NCBI RefSeq assembly: GCF_014633365.1
Contig: NC_068339.1
Location: 13,353,925-13,417,924, forward strand
Source of the DNA: Diospyros lotus
Taxonomy: Eukaryota > Streptophyta > Magnoliopsida > Ericales > Ebenaceae
Length of the DNA: 64,000 nt
Reading direction: 5' to 3'
The notes under the pieces are model-generated. The model made no database searches. It was not told where the DNA came from and saw only the letters and a list, made by a program, of their open reading frames with translations. The translations under genes were made by a program, and so were the position numbers. Shown here in pieces: positions 22,894-35,200 of this stretch (position 1 is its first letter; every line of letters starts with the position of its first letter).

Positions 22894-25108
22894 TGTCACA
22901 CCCTTAGGGTTGAACTAGGGTGTGAAAAGGAATTTGGAAATTAAGAGAGAAATTTGGGGAAGAAATCAGATGAGAGGGAGAGATACAGTAGAGGAAATAA
23001 CGAAGAAGATAACCGAGAGAGAAATATTAGGAGAGCAACAGAATATTCAATTCATTCTCATCATCATAGCCCTTCCTATAGCTAAGGCTTAATATATATA
23101 GCCTCACATTAGCTACCGGACATGGCACTCTAACCGCCTAAGCTACAAGACAAAAAGGGAAAAGACAAAAAAGAAAATATCCTAACAGAATAGAGGGACA
23201 CAATTACATAGCTACCCTTGACATGTGACAAATTTCCCCCCTTTGAAATGTTTTTTTTTCCGAAGAAACTTATTATCGTTTATCCATTGTTCCCTTATCC
23301 AGTTTCAGCTAGCTCTCCTCCTCCGTTGTCTTCCTCTAACCCTTCCATATGCAGCAACTGGCTTCTGCATTGGTGGCCCGGATTGAATTTGTCCCCACAT
23401 TTTAAGCATAATCCGAGCCTTCGCCTGGACTCCATAATAGGAGATTTGGATGCCTGAGGATGCTCTTTTCCTTGAGTCTGATCTGGGGCCGCCGTCTAAG
23501 CATTTCTCCCACTTTCTGACTACTCTGGGGACACTTTTCTGTTACAGTCTTGTGCTTCTTAACAAACACCTCCAATGATAACTCATGCAAACGGGCCATC
23601 TCTATCGCTTGTCTTACCGAAGTAGGTTGTAGCATTTTGGCCATTGGCCTTAGCTTATCACTCAGTCCATTGTCCACTAAAGAAGCTAGACACGAAATAA
23701 TGTTCATCTAGAGTTGGGTGTGCTTGTCGTATTATAGACCTAAGAGCAGGTCTGGATCCATAAATTTATGTAGAGGGAGGCTGAATTTTTTTTTTAAAAT
23801 GTAAAATTATACATCACAGATTTTGAAATGGGCTGTAATTTTTTTTGGACTAATTTATTATTAATATAAAAAATTAATTTTAATTGTGAGCTGCCCTGGG
23901 CTGAAGCCCACGGTAGCTCACATGTAGATTCGCCACTGCCTAAGAGCCTCAAATTTGACCTGATATTCTTCTATTGTTCCTTTTTGTTTCAGTTTGTTAA
24001 ATTCTTCCACCACATCAGTTAGGTTTTGCTCCCCAAAACAAGCGCAAAATTCCTCTTCGAATTCAAGCCACCACCATTTCGTTCTTTGCTTGCTCCACCC
24101 TTGAAACCATTAATTTGCCATATCATTCAAATGGACAGCTACCATGTTTACCTTGTTCCCTTCGACTATTCGGTAGTGGTAAAAAAAACACTCGCAACGT
24201 TTGACCCACCATGGGGGTTTGTCCCCTTCAAACTTCGGGATTTCAAGTCTTGGTGTAGGGGGATTATTCTGGTTTGTTAGGGATCCCCAAAGAGACCCTT
24301 CAGCAACATACTCTATTTGTTCTTCCACATTTGGCCGACCCCTCAGTTCGGGAAAGATGGGTGTTGTCGTGGCTTGGGGAGGGAAATCCACTAGCAGACT
24401 TGCGTTGGGTTGTCGGGAGAAGATGGCGAGGGAAGCGCTCAGGTGTTGGCTCAAACCCGAAAGCTCTTCCCGAGTGTTCCTCTCCATCAGTGACACATCT
24501 ACTCGGATGTGGTTGACTTCCTCCTAGGTGTGTTGAACCCCAGCTTCAACCATCTCCAGCCTCTTGTCTACTTGCTCATGGTTTTTTCAGAGGCCCGCTT
24601 CCAAGGCGTCCAACCTCGACACTAGTTGTGTCATCCTTGTGCCTTCGGCCTTCCTCGTTGACACCAACTAATTACCGAATGTGTTTGACACTGGATGCGA
24701 CCCCTTCCTTGCCCACCGCGCCAACTCCAACGAAACTCTCTCACTTGTCTTCCACTCCAACCTCAACCCTGGGCCATCTGCTTCACCTCCGACTGACTCA
24801 CGATCACTGTAGAACGTCCATTACAGTCACGAACGCCTGTAGGTTCGTGTCACCCTTCGACGCCTGGAGGTCCGTTATAGTTGCGAATGACCGCCTTTCG
24901 TGTCGCCCCTGGCGTGTTCGCCGATAGACCCACCTCCATCTAGCTTCCAAGGACACCGATTCTGATACCACTGTTATAGCCTTCGGGTAGAACTTACCTT
25001 CAAAAGTTAGCTGTCAGGGTGGGGGTGCCCAAGAGGTTATAAGCCCCACACCAAGAGTCTAAACTTTCGATGTGGGACAAGTCTCATACCTTGTAGTGGG
25101 CTATAACA
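22894..25108 (-). mobile_element. Gag-only LTR retrotransposon with unlike ends (A left, B right), intron 7 of copy 1
   Basis: End A (22894-23230, TGTCACACCC...CATGTGACA) and end B (24972-25108, TGTTATAGCC...GGCTATAACA) are unrelated in sequence. The whole is flanked by CATTC at 22889-22893 and 25109-25113. On the minus strand B is followed by a primer-binding site (GTGGTATCAGAATCGG) and A is preceded by a polypurine tract (AAAGGGGGGAAATT), so B acts as 5' LTR and A as 3' LTR. The interior encodes only gag pieces: 24110-24496 (LEIPKFEGDKPPWWVKRCE) and 23402-23707 (ARLHELSLEVF). A frameshifted zinc knuckle (CLKCGDKFSPDHQC-like) is best seen in copy 2 around 51240-51300. No polymerase is present, so it is non-autonomous. 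Confidence 0.75.
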
Positions 25109-26273
25109 CATTCTTTATTGGAAATGTTTTAATTTAATGCTACAAACTGTACTACGTCATATGTGCATCATATAGTAGTTGAGTTGCCAAGCCAATACTA
25201 AAAGTGATGGATTGCAATTCAGTCAGAGTTTTCTTTGCAAATCTTTGCATGTCATAAGCATTAATCATGCTACATCATCAACTTCAAATTTGACTGGCTA
25301 ATCCAGGTAGATGGTTATTTCTTCAAGCTAACATAACCATACTCAAAACTCTAGGGAACTCTGGTTATTTGCAAGCAGCTCGTTTGGATACCGCCTTTTG
25401 GGTTAATTTTTTCCTTTTTTTAATTGTTTTCAGGGGAGTATAGCGCAGTCATTGTTTGTCTAGGTGCTAGAGCAGCTTTTCTTCCAGAATTCTCTGGGAA
25501 GCTTCCTCTAAGGACATGCAGAGGTGTTGTTGCTCGCCTAGAGCTGCCTGATGATTCAAGGTAGAAGCTATCTCATGATCTTTGTATACTTCCTATTATA
25601 AAAATCATTTTGTGGGAGGCACTAAAATTCCAACCAAAAATGAAAAGATTATACATTTCCAAGCATTGTAAAACAAGGATACCTCGACATCTGTGGCATC
25701 ATGCTGGAGCATTAATTCAAATCATACTCATATATACTTTTTTTTAATTTTGTATATATTTGTATGGATTGCATTCCTTCCGTTTAAATATCCTGAATGT
25801 TGAATTTCAGTGGAAGCTATCCGGACCATAGCCCATCAATCTTGTCAGATGCATGGATTGCTGTGCAGGGGCCTCGCAATCTATATTTAGGATCAACATG
25901 GGACTGGAATTCAAGAAATTATTTGCCCGAAGTCCCTTCAGAGGAAGCTTCAAAAGCCCTGGAAGAGCTTCTACACAAGGCATCCGTCATATACCCAGCC
26001 ATAAAGAATTGGAACTTCACTGGAGCAAGCGCAGGTCTCAGGGCAATGCCACCACTCACTCCCCATGGATCACTGCCGCTTTTGGGTTGTCTTGATGATG
26101 ATTTTATAGGCGGGAATCTTCCTTCTTGTAAATACTGGTTATTGGGAGGGCTCGGTTCAAGGGGTCTGTTGTATCATGGTTGGCTAGGAAAACTGATGGC
26201 ACAAGCTGTGCTTTCCTGTAACGAAGATTTGTTACCTTCTGAACTGACATCTTGGAAGATAAAGAAAGCGTGA

Positions 26274-26841
26274 TATTGTAATTACAAGCAATTTGACGTA
26301 AGTTATAAGCTATGCCATTTGGCTTATTCTCAATAGCGAAATTGTCGAGACTTTTATGTTTTTTCCCTGAGAAAACGAGGACCAGTGTAATTTTGATGTA
26401 GTTAATTTTGTAACTGAATCTGGTTCAAAACTCCATTGTTGACAGAGAAGGTACTCAGTATGCTTCTGAAGCTACCCCTCGAATAAACAAAAGAAAACTA
26501 GACAACGGAATCCTTGAGAATGATTTGTCGGCTCAAGTGATATCTTCTCTCTCACAAAACATATAGTTTTTGCTCAAGTTCATGGCCATTCTGATAAATA
26601 GTGTGCATTTTGCTTCAGATATAACTCACCAGAAATCTCCTTTTAGCAAGATCAGAAGAATATATAGCCCGAATCAATGAAACCAGTGGCATATTCAAGT
26701 TGGTGTTTGGGGAGAAAAGGATTCACTTGCAGTCCAGTTAGCTTGCCAGGCCATTGCCCGGTGCAGCCATAGCTGAATGCTGCCACAAATAAAGAACTGG
26801 TTTGGCAAGGTGAAATTCCACCCAAACTTAAAAAAAAGATT
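26274..26841. other. 3' region of oxidoreductase copy 1
   Basis: No gene recognised. An AATAAA motif at about 26481-26486, 200 bases after the stop, is a plausible polyadenylation signal. The segment ends at GGCAT (26842-26846), the target site of the copia element. Confidence 0.45.
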
Positions 26842-26846
26842 GGCAT

Positions 26847-27110
26847 TGTTTGAAAATTAGATCTCACTATCTATGTGATTGATTATCAATTTCAATTATT
26901 TCACAATCTATGAGATTATAAGATTGATTATAATTAATCTTAATTGTTGAGATTAATTAATTGATGTAAATTAGTAACTAATGTAATTAGCATTCCTTAT
27001 TTTTTTTTTTTAGTTATAAGGATTTGATTGATTTCTTTTTCATACGGATATTGTAACCATTTATAGTGAAGATTAGAGAAATATATACAAAATTTTCTCA
27101 CAATTATTTA
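26847..27110 (+). repeat. 5' LTR of the copia element
   Basis: Begins TGTTTGAAAATTAG and ends CAATTATTTA. It pairs with 31655-31941 with clear divergence and length changes, including about 40 extra bases in the middle of the 3' LTR. Confidence 0.85.
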
Positions 27111-30100
27111 TAGTATTAGAGTCATGAAGTATCATCTAGCCTGCATTACCCACTAACCCAAACACCGAACCCCTGTCTCAACAATGACGGTGGTGCCGAT
27201 TGATCCAATGACCACCATGGCCTCACCAACCAGCACTCCACCAGCGGAATCCTCCATGTTTTTGACCCTAGACTCCCACATCGAACAAAACACTAACCCA
27301 AACACTGTCCCAACGCCTCCTTCCCTCAATCCCGACGCTACCACTATGTAGACATCCCACCTTGACCAACACCCTATCCCCTTGACTGCTCATCATCTCA
27401 ATGGCACCAATTTTTGAGAATGGTACCAATCTGTGAAGCTCGTGATGACTGGTAAAGGGAAAATGGGCTATCTTACTGGTGTTCCGCTAGCCCCAAGCCC
27501 TCAATCTCCCAAATACAGCACATGGGTAGTGAAAAATTCTCTGGTGATAGCCTAACTCATCCAATCCATGGAACCCAAAATTGGAAGGCATTATTTGTTC
27601 TATAACACTACCTAAGAAGTGTGGACTGCTATCCACCAAATGTATTCTGACTTGGAGAATGTTTCTCAATTGTTTGAAGTTCAGACTACCTTACACTCCA
27701 CAAAACGAGGTATGTCGATCACGGAATATTTTAGTACCATTTATAAGTTGTGGCTGGAGCTTGATCTATATCACACCGTTACTTGGCATTGTACCAAGGA
27801 TGATCAACTGTTTCTAGCTATGAAGGAGAAAGATCGTGTTTTTGATTTTTTATAGGACTCAATGCTGATTTAGATGAGGTATGGGGTTGTATTTTGGGCA
27901 CCAAACCTCTATTGACTATCAATGATTCCTTTGTAATTGTCCGGCACAAAGAAAGTCGCAAATGTGTTATGTTGCCTCATTCCAAAGATCCCGGCATTGA
28001 TTCTATTGCCCAAGGCTCTGCATTAGCAGCTTATCATCCTGACAAATCCAAAGGACCTTTTGGGCAGCAGTCTCTCAAGCCTCAGAAAGATCGTTTTTGG
28101 TGTGAGCATTGCAATAAACCATATCACACCAAGGAGACTTGATGGGACCTTCATGGGAAGCCTGGTGACTGGAAACTCAGAAGTTAAAGACGCACAAAAA
28201 TAGCTTTTGTTGTTGATGCCCCACCCGTCTCTCCCTCATCTAGAGTCTTACCATTCACAGTCGAACAAATGGCAGTGCTAAAAAAAATGCTCCACCCTAC
28301 CAAGGAACCTGATTTTAGTTCCACTACACTTATAGCTCACAAAGGTAAAATCAACTTTTTTGCTTCCTTTTTATCTTACAAAGGTCCCCAAGACGTTTGG
28401 ATTGTGGATTCCAGAGCAACTGACCATATGTGTGGCTATTTGATTGAACTCCTTAAATTTTACCCTTATACAGAAGACATTAGTAGTACTGTGGCAGATG
28501 GATCCTTGTGTAAGGCCGCGGGTCAAGATGATCTCACGGTGTTTGGGTTGCCACTTAAGGTTGTTCTTTATGTGCCTAAATTACAATGCAATTTCATAGT
28601 TGTTCATAAATTGATAACTGATTTACATTGCTCTATAACTTTGTTTCCTTTCCACTGTCAATTTCAAGATTTACCATTGGCAATACTAGGGAGCACAATG
28701 GCCTGTACTAACTATCTAATGGTGGTCTATTTAGTCCTTCTATTCCTGTGGGTCTTCACACTATCTCTGAATCCAATGTCCTTTTCTAGCACCAACGATT
28801 AGCTAGGGCATCCTAGTTTTTCATATTTAAATTTTTTGTACCCCCAATCATTCCTTAATAAAGACCTTAGTTCCTTTCATTGTGATCATTGTGTACTAGC
28901 AAAACATTTGCGTTCTCCCCATCCCTTTCGTCCTTATACACCATCACGCCTATTCCACCTTGTGCATTGTGATGTTTGGGGTCCATTTCAAGTTTCCACC
29001 ATCATTGGCAAACGGTAGTTCGTCACATTTATTGATGATCATACTTGGGTTTGTTGGATTTACTTGATGAAAGATAAGTTTGAGATTCCTATGATCTTTA
29101 AACAGTTTCACCAACTTATCAAAAATGTTTTGCAGTTTTCTATACCGATCCTCCGTACTAACAATGGTAAAGAATACTTTTCTTAGGCCTTTAATCACTA
29201 TCTTCAAGACTAGGGTATCTTCCACCAAAGTTCTTACTCTTATACTCCTCAACAAAATGAGGTAGCCAAGCGCAAAAATCGTTACTTGCTGGAAGTTGCT
29301 CGGTCCCTCATGATCGCTAGTCATGTCCCTCATTCTCTTTGTGGAGAGACTCTTTTGACTTCAACCTACCTTATCAACCGGTTGCCATCCAAAGTTCTCA
29401 AGTTTAGCACTCCACTTAGTGCTTTACTCTCTGTTTTTCCTTTATCTCACTTTCATAACTCTCTTTCACTTCAGGTTTTTGGGTGTCCCGCCTTTGTTCA
29501 CAATAATCAACCCAATCCCAATAAGCTTGACCCCAATGCCTATAAGTGCATTTTCCTAGGCTACTCTGCTTCTCAGAAAGGATACAAGTGTTATCATCCT
29601 CCCTCTAAAGGATTTCTGATTTCTTATGATGTTTCCTTTGTGGAACACTAATTCTTCTATCTCCAAGCTACTCTCTAGGGGGAGACTTCATCAAGGGAAT
29701 AGTTGTAGGAGAACTTGTTAGATTGAACCCTGAGCAACAATTTTTCCCTTGCATCCTGTAACCTTACATTCCCTTTGATTTTCCCATCTTTTCTTCTTCA
29801 AACACTCAAACCAAATTAATCCCAAATCTAGGGGGAATGTCCCACAATCCTAGACCACCATTGAAACATGTTTACTCTCGGAGGCTACACACTCTCAAAT
29901 ATAACCATGAGTTTGAACCAGTGGTAGATCCTTATGTGGAAAAGGAACCAAGCGTGGTTGAAGAAGATGTAAAAGAAGAAGATGACTTGGATCTCCCAAT
30001 TGCTGTTAGAAAATAGTTAAGAGCTTGTACAAAGCACCCAATTTTTAACTATCTCACATATTCTTAGTTATCAGAAAGTTACGAGGCCTTTATTTCCAAA

Positions 30101-31654
30101 GTAGATGAGATTCAAGTGCCCCGCACTATTCTTGAAGCATTACAAGATCCACAGTGGTAAATGGCAGTAATGGAAGAAATGAAAGCTCTAAAAGAAAATG
30201 GAACATGGGAGATAGTGGAGTTGCCCCAAGGAAAAAAGATTGTTGGAAGTAAATGGGTGTTTATAGTGAAGTACAAATTAGATAGCACTATAGAAAGATA
30301 CAAGTCTCGATTGGTGGCTCAAGGGTACAGCCAAACCTATGGAGTTAACTATGTTGAGACTTTTGCTCCTGTGGCAAAACTAAATACAATTCGAGTATTG
30401 CTATCACTAGCTGTAAACTTGGATTGGGAACTACACTAGATGGACATTAAGAATGCTTTTTTGAATGGCACTTTGGATAAGGAAGTTTACATGAGAGCTC
30501 CTTCAAGATTTAAGATGCATGCTGGATCAAGGAAGGTATGTAAACTGAAAACATCCCTTTATGGTTTAAAACGGTCTCCTAGAGTATGGTTTACTAGATT
30601 TAGCTCTATTATGAAGAAACTTGAGTATAAATAAGGACAAGCATATCACACTTTATTTGTTAAAAGACGTAATAATGGGAAGCAAATAGTTCTGATTGTC
30701 TATGTAGATGATATGGTTATCACATGTGAAGACATTACAGAGATTGTGAAGTTAAAGAAAGAATTCCAATTAGAATTCAAAGTGAAAAACCTTGGAACTC
30801 TAAAGTATTTCTTGGGAATGGAGTTTGTTAGAAGTAAACAGGGAATTTTTATCTCATAAAGAAAATATGTTCTGGATCTGTTGAATGAAACTGGAAAACT
30901 AGGATATAGACCTGCATCGACACCTCTAGAGAGGAATTGGAAACAGAAGATTACGGATGATGATCCTCTAGTGGACAGGGAGACTTATCAACACCTAGTT
31001 GGAAAATTGATCTATCTATCCTTAAGTAGGCCAGACATCGCTTTCAGTGTGAGCTTGATCATCCAATTCATGCATGCTCCCACAAAGAGGCATATGGATG
31101 CAACAGTTCAGATCTTGATATATTTAAAAGGAAGTCCAGGAAAAGGATTACTATTTAGAAAGATGAGTACTAGGGATGTAGTGGGGTACTTAAAATGCAG
31201 ATTGGGCAGGAGTAGTAAATCTACAACTAGGTATTGCATTAAAGTTTGGGAAAATCTGGTTACTTGAAGAAGTAAAAAACAAACCATTGTTGCAAGAAGC
31301 AATGTAAAAACTAAGTTTCGTCCATTTGCTCTGGGAACATGTGAGCTCATTTGGATCCAAAGACTTATGGCAGATTTAAACATGCTTATCACCAGTCCCA
31401 TGAAACTTTACAACAATGGTAAATCAACTATAAGTGTAGTACACAATGCAGTTCAATATGACATGATGAAGCACGTTAGAATCGATAGACATTTCATCAA
31501 GTCTCAAATAGATAATGGAACTATACTCTTGCCCTATGTTCCCACAACTTCTCAAGAAGCTGATGTTCTTACCAAATCTCTATCCAAACCAAGCTTTGAG
31601 TCTTGTCTGGTAAACTAAGAATTATTGACATCTATTCACTAGTTTGAGGGGGAG

Positions 31655-31941
31655 TGTTGGAAAATTAGATTCCACAATCTATGGGATTGATTATCAATCC
31701 CAATTATCCCACAATGGAATTGAACATATATCAATCTTATCCGACAATCTATGGGATTGATTATAATCAATCTTATTTGTTGGGATTGATTAATTGATAT
31801 AAATTAGTAATTGATGTAATTAATATTCTTTCTTTTTTCTTTAGTTATAGGGATTTGATTGATTTTTTTCTCCTATACTTATTGTAACAATTCATAGTGA
31901 AAATTAGAGAAATATATATCAAGTTTTCTTACAATTGTTCA
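31655..31941 (+). repeat. 3' LTR of the copia element
   Basis: Begins TGTTGGAAAATTAG immediately after the polypurine tract and ends CAATTGTTCA, followed by the target duplication GGCAT. Confidence 0.85.
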
Positions 31942-31946
31942 GGCAT

Positions 31947-32283
31947 CATGGACAAATATGACTGCTAGAAAATGTCCTGTTGCCGACCCCAGTGCAAGCA
32001 GATCCAACCACTTCGATAATTGTGGGCGAACTAAGGTAAGTAATGGATGATTATCATAGTGAAACATTTTATTTATTGATCAGAATAGCTATTACAATTG
32101 ACATTGCAACTGGTAAGCTCTTTTGACCAATCTTAATGTCACTAGCAACAATATTTCACGTGGCCAGCACCACTAGTGCATTGACACAACAGAGAAGATT
32201 GGGAAAGAAGTCCTATTCTGCTCTTCACCAGCACTCTGCTACACTTCCAGAGCTTAACAACCAGCTTCAACCCTCCTTTCGGC
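31947..32283 (-). other. 3' untranslated region and downstream flank of the H+-ATPase gene
   Basis: Read on the minus strand this follows the stop codon. Two overlapping AATAAA motifs (32068-32077) lie about 210 bases downstream of the stop and are the likely polyadenylation signal. No other gene is recognised. Confidence 0.55.
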
Positions 32284-35200
32284 TTATACAGTGTAGTGCT
32301 GCTGGATGGTATCAATGTCCAGTCCCTTCAGCTTGACCACTGATTCAACATGTCCCTTCAGCGTGTGAAGCTCCCTCAACCTACAAAGCCATGAAGCAAC
32401 ACAACAGCAGGGGTATTAGGCTTGTCCTGGCCAAGTATGTCTAATAACAAGTGTTCGATTCGTTTCCTCTCTTTATTTTTCTTTAGGTGGTTTTTGTTGC
32501 TTCTTATTAACCTACCTGGCCACCTCAGCACGTCTCCTTGCTTGCTCGGCAATCTCAGACAACTCAGCGTAGCTGCTTTTATCATGGGACTTGTCTTGAG
32601 ATTCTGCAGTCTGTAGACCATGAAGTGTTCGTTGAGCTGTGGCCCATTGTGCTTCCCTCTCACCTTTTCCATAATCCTTCTTGGTTGTGAAAGCAGTCTG
32701 ATCACGCATAAATAGAAAGTTGGTAAGTAGTTGCTAAAACCAAAAGGAAAAACTGTCACAGCTATGGTGGTTTAGGAATCTGGTTGTCTAGAACTTGTTT
32801 GTTAACCTTATTCTGGATCATGTTATCCCAGGCCTTGCCACTCAATGCATAGCGGATCATGAACTTGAGGACATCTAGAGGGAAGTAGGTAACAATGCTG
32901 AAGATCCAGATGGCTCCAGCCCATCCCCATCCAATGCCTTGAATTTTAGCGAATGTCCAGTTTGCATACACAGCAATTGCAGTAGCAACCTACATTGAGT
33001 GATAACAGTGTCAAGTGCACGAAGGCACAACCTTCCATGCAGGTTGAAATCAAAATCTGACGAGACTTACCAACTGAGCTGCAAGAAAGGCACCAACGAG
33101 CAGGAGGCCGGGACGTTCAATGAAAGACCAGCTTCGCGACCTGGTTACAAAGATGAGTGCTTGGCTCACAATACTCACTTGAAGGTACAGTGCAGCAGTG
33201 AGCTGATCCTTCTGGTCTTTGAGTGATTTAACACCGAAAGTTTTCTGTAAATTAAAGGTGTATTCGTCAGTAACTGCTTTCAATTTGGCTTTGGTCATTT
33301 TAGAGGCTGACAAACTCACTGAAAAGAAGTCAGTGTCGGATGCAAGCCAGAAGAAGACCACAGTCATAAGAGCAAGGTAGCTTCCAAGGACAATGCCAGT
33401 GGCAAAGATTTCCTTGAGCTTCCATGAGTCTGGCACTGGAGATGGCTTGACCCTGTCCTTGGAGATGGTCATGATGGTTCCATCATTCAAGATGGCAATG
33501 ATGAGTACCATGAAAGGGGAGAAGTCAAACTTCCAGATAAGAGCAATGAGCATGAATCCCATCACAATACGGATTGTGATTGAAACCGCATAGATGGTAT
33601 AGTTCTTCATCCTCTGGAAGATGGCTCTGCTTGTCAGGACAGCACTCACGATCACGCTAAGTCCTGGCTCGGTCAAAACTATGTCAGACGCGCTCCTGGC
33701 TGCATCAGTTGCATCAGCCACAGCAATACCGATGTCTGCCTTCTTCAGGGCTGGAGCATCATTCACACCATCTCCCGTCATTCCACAAATATGTTTTCTC
33801 TCTTGCAGCTTCTTAACAATCTCATATTTATGTTCTGCATCCCCCCCCAAATTCACATTAGTTGTCCTGCCATTCTACCTAGAAATTTACCATGTACCTT
33901 AATTTAACTTGAATAAATTACCAGGGAAGACTCCTGCAAAGCCATCGGCCTTCTCAATAAGCTCATCGACAGAAATAGCAGCAATAGACTCATCCTTGCT
34001 CTGGCCAAGAAGGAAGGATGAAGGATACATGTTGGTGCCCATTCCGAGCCTACGACCCGTTTCTTTTCCAATGGCAAGTTGGTCGCCAGTGATCATCTTA
34101 ACATTGACACCGAGGTCAAGGGCCCTTCTGATGGTCTCTGCACTGTCATGCCTTGGGGGGTCAAACAGGGGCAAGAGGCCGATGAATTCCCATGGCCCAC
34201 CAGCGCTCTCCTTGTTCTTCTCTGGTATGGTCTGTAAACACAAAAAACAATCAAATCAACTTAGCATTAAAATTCATTTGCTTCCCTTGTTACACAGATA
34301 TCATATCATCAACTTGTAACAGACCAGCCAACTAACCTGTCGTGCCACACCAAGAGAACGAAGGCCACGGTTAGCAAAACTGTCGATGATGTCATGGGCT
34401 TTTTTCTTCACATCTCCTTTGAGATCACAAAGTTCAATGATCTGGTGCAACCATTATTCAGTCAGACAATCGAAACAAAAATTCTGTGCTGGTAAAACTG
34501 CTCAAATAGAGGAGTTTTTCATACTTGTTCAGGAGCACCCTTGCTGTTCCTGTGCCAGTTGCCTTCAGAATCATGGTAGGTTATTGCAGTGCGCTTATCC
34601 ACTGGATTGAAGGGTAGGAAATGAACCTCAGTGATCCCTGCTCTTGCCTGAAATCGCAGCAAGAAAGCATCAAGAGCAAGTCCACTCCCTACTTAGTAAT
34701 GTTCTAGAGACACATATTATCATGAATGATCATAGTTCACAGAAAACATGATCCTGCAGTCAAGTACCTCCTTAGGATCACCCAACATCCCGACAATTGA
34801 GGCATCGATGGCGTCTTGATTTTCAACCCTGGAAGCCCTAGCAGCATACAAGACAACAGAATTCTTGTCCAAGTCTGTTTGAAACACCTGCCATCATGGG
34901 TAATTAAGTGATTTCAAAAACTCTTGTTGACATAGAAAATAAGCTTTGCACTTGTTTGCTATGGGATTATGCAACCTCAATGAGATCTTTGTCAACAGTG
35001 AGCTTGTTGAGGGTGAGAGTTCCCGTCTTATCACTACAGAGGACATCCATCCCAGCCATCTCTTCGATTGCAGTCATCCTCTTGGTGATGGCGCCTTGTT
35101 CTGACAGTCGGTGAGACCCGATGGCCATTGTCACTGACAAAACAGTTGGCATGGCAATTGGGATGCCTCCGATGAGAAGCACCAACAAATTGTCGATGCC

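Larger units (their letters stand above)
15000..25310 (+). repeat. Segmental duplication, copy 1
   Basis: This segment is colinear with 45090-64000. Similarity starts weakly near 15000/45090, is strong from about 15245/46390, and runs through exons, introns and the two intronic LTR elements. Copy 1 alone holds the LINE at 18670-21888. Copy 2 alone holds the MITE at 45269-46385 and the gypsy nest at 52288-63267. In exon 6 I count about five differences in 147 bases. Both copies have the same orientation, with the copia element, the H+-ATPase gene and the MULE between them. The right limit of the duplication is not reached in the window. Confidence 0.85.
15601..26273 (+). pseudogene. FAD-dependent oxidoreductase (DAO family), copy 1, pseudogene
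   Basis: Nine exons align with copy 2: 15601-15789, 15882-15930, 17086-17194, 17338-17482, 18569-18621, 21954-22100, 22178-22290, 25434-25560, 25811-26273. The intact form would be about 466 residues: a plastid-type N-terminus rich in S, P and R, a Rossmann FAD-binding start, and a C-terminal DAO domain ending with GLGSRGLLYHGWLGKL. Lesions: one extra base in exon 1, giving TAA at codon 12; a 9-base deletion in exon 2 that removes F-A-G from the GAGFAG loop; TGG to TGA in exon 4; loss of the exon 5 acceptor (CAG to CAA) plus one extra base; and an eighth T in exon 7 that shifts the frame into TGA. Exons 6, 8 and 9 remain open. Introns 4, 5 and 7 hold retroelements. Known plant relatives include At5g48440; the substrate is not evident from sequence. 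Confidence 0.85.
26847..31941 (+). mobile_element. Ty1/copia LTR retrotransposon, complete structure, degenerate coding
   Basis: The element is bounded by a 264-bp and a 287-bp LTR and flanked by a perfect 5-bp duplication, GGCAT (26842-26846 and 31942-31946). Order: a degenerate primer site TAGTATTAGAGTC after the 5' LTR; gag (27570-28140, zinc knuckle CEHCNKPYHTKET with the last Cys lost to a stop); protease (28390-28430, DSRATDHM, where D-S-G is expected); integrase (28860-29650, YTPQQNEVAKRKNR); reverse transcriptase (30130-30900, DIKNAFLNG and YVDDM); RNase H (31000-31616, ending in ADVLTKSL). Many in-frame stops show it is dead. The polypurine tract TTGAGGGGGAG precedes the 3' LTR. It lies between the 3' ends of two convergent genes. 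Confidence 0.9.

Noticed and set aside
24201..24927. Plus-strand open frames within the intron 7 element
   Set aside because: Antisense to the gag of a minus-strand retroelement; no domain in plus orientation.
22894..25108. Treating ends A and B as two independent solo LTRs that happen to flank a gag fragment
   Set aside because: The CATTC duplication flanks the pair as a whole, and the primer site and polypurine tract adjoin the proper inner edges, so a single insertion is the simpler reading.
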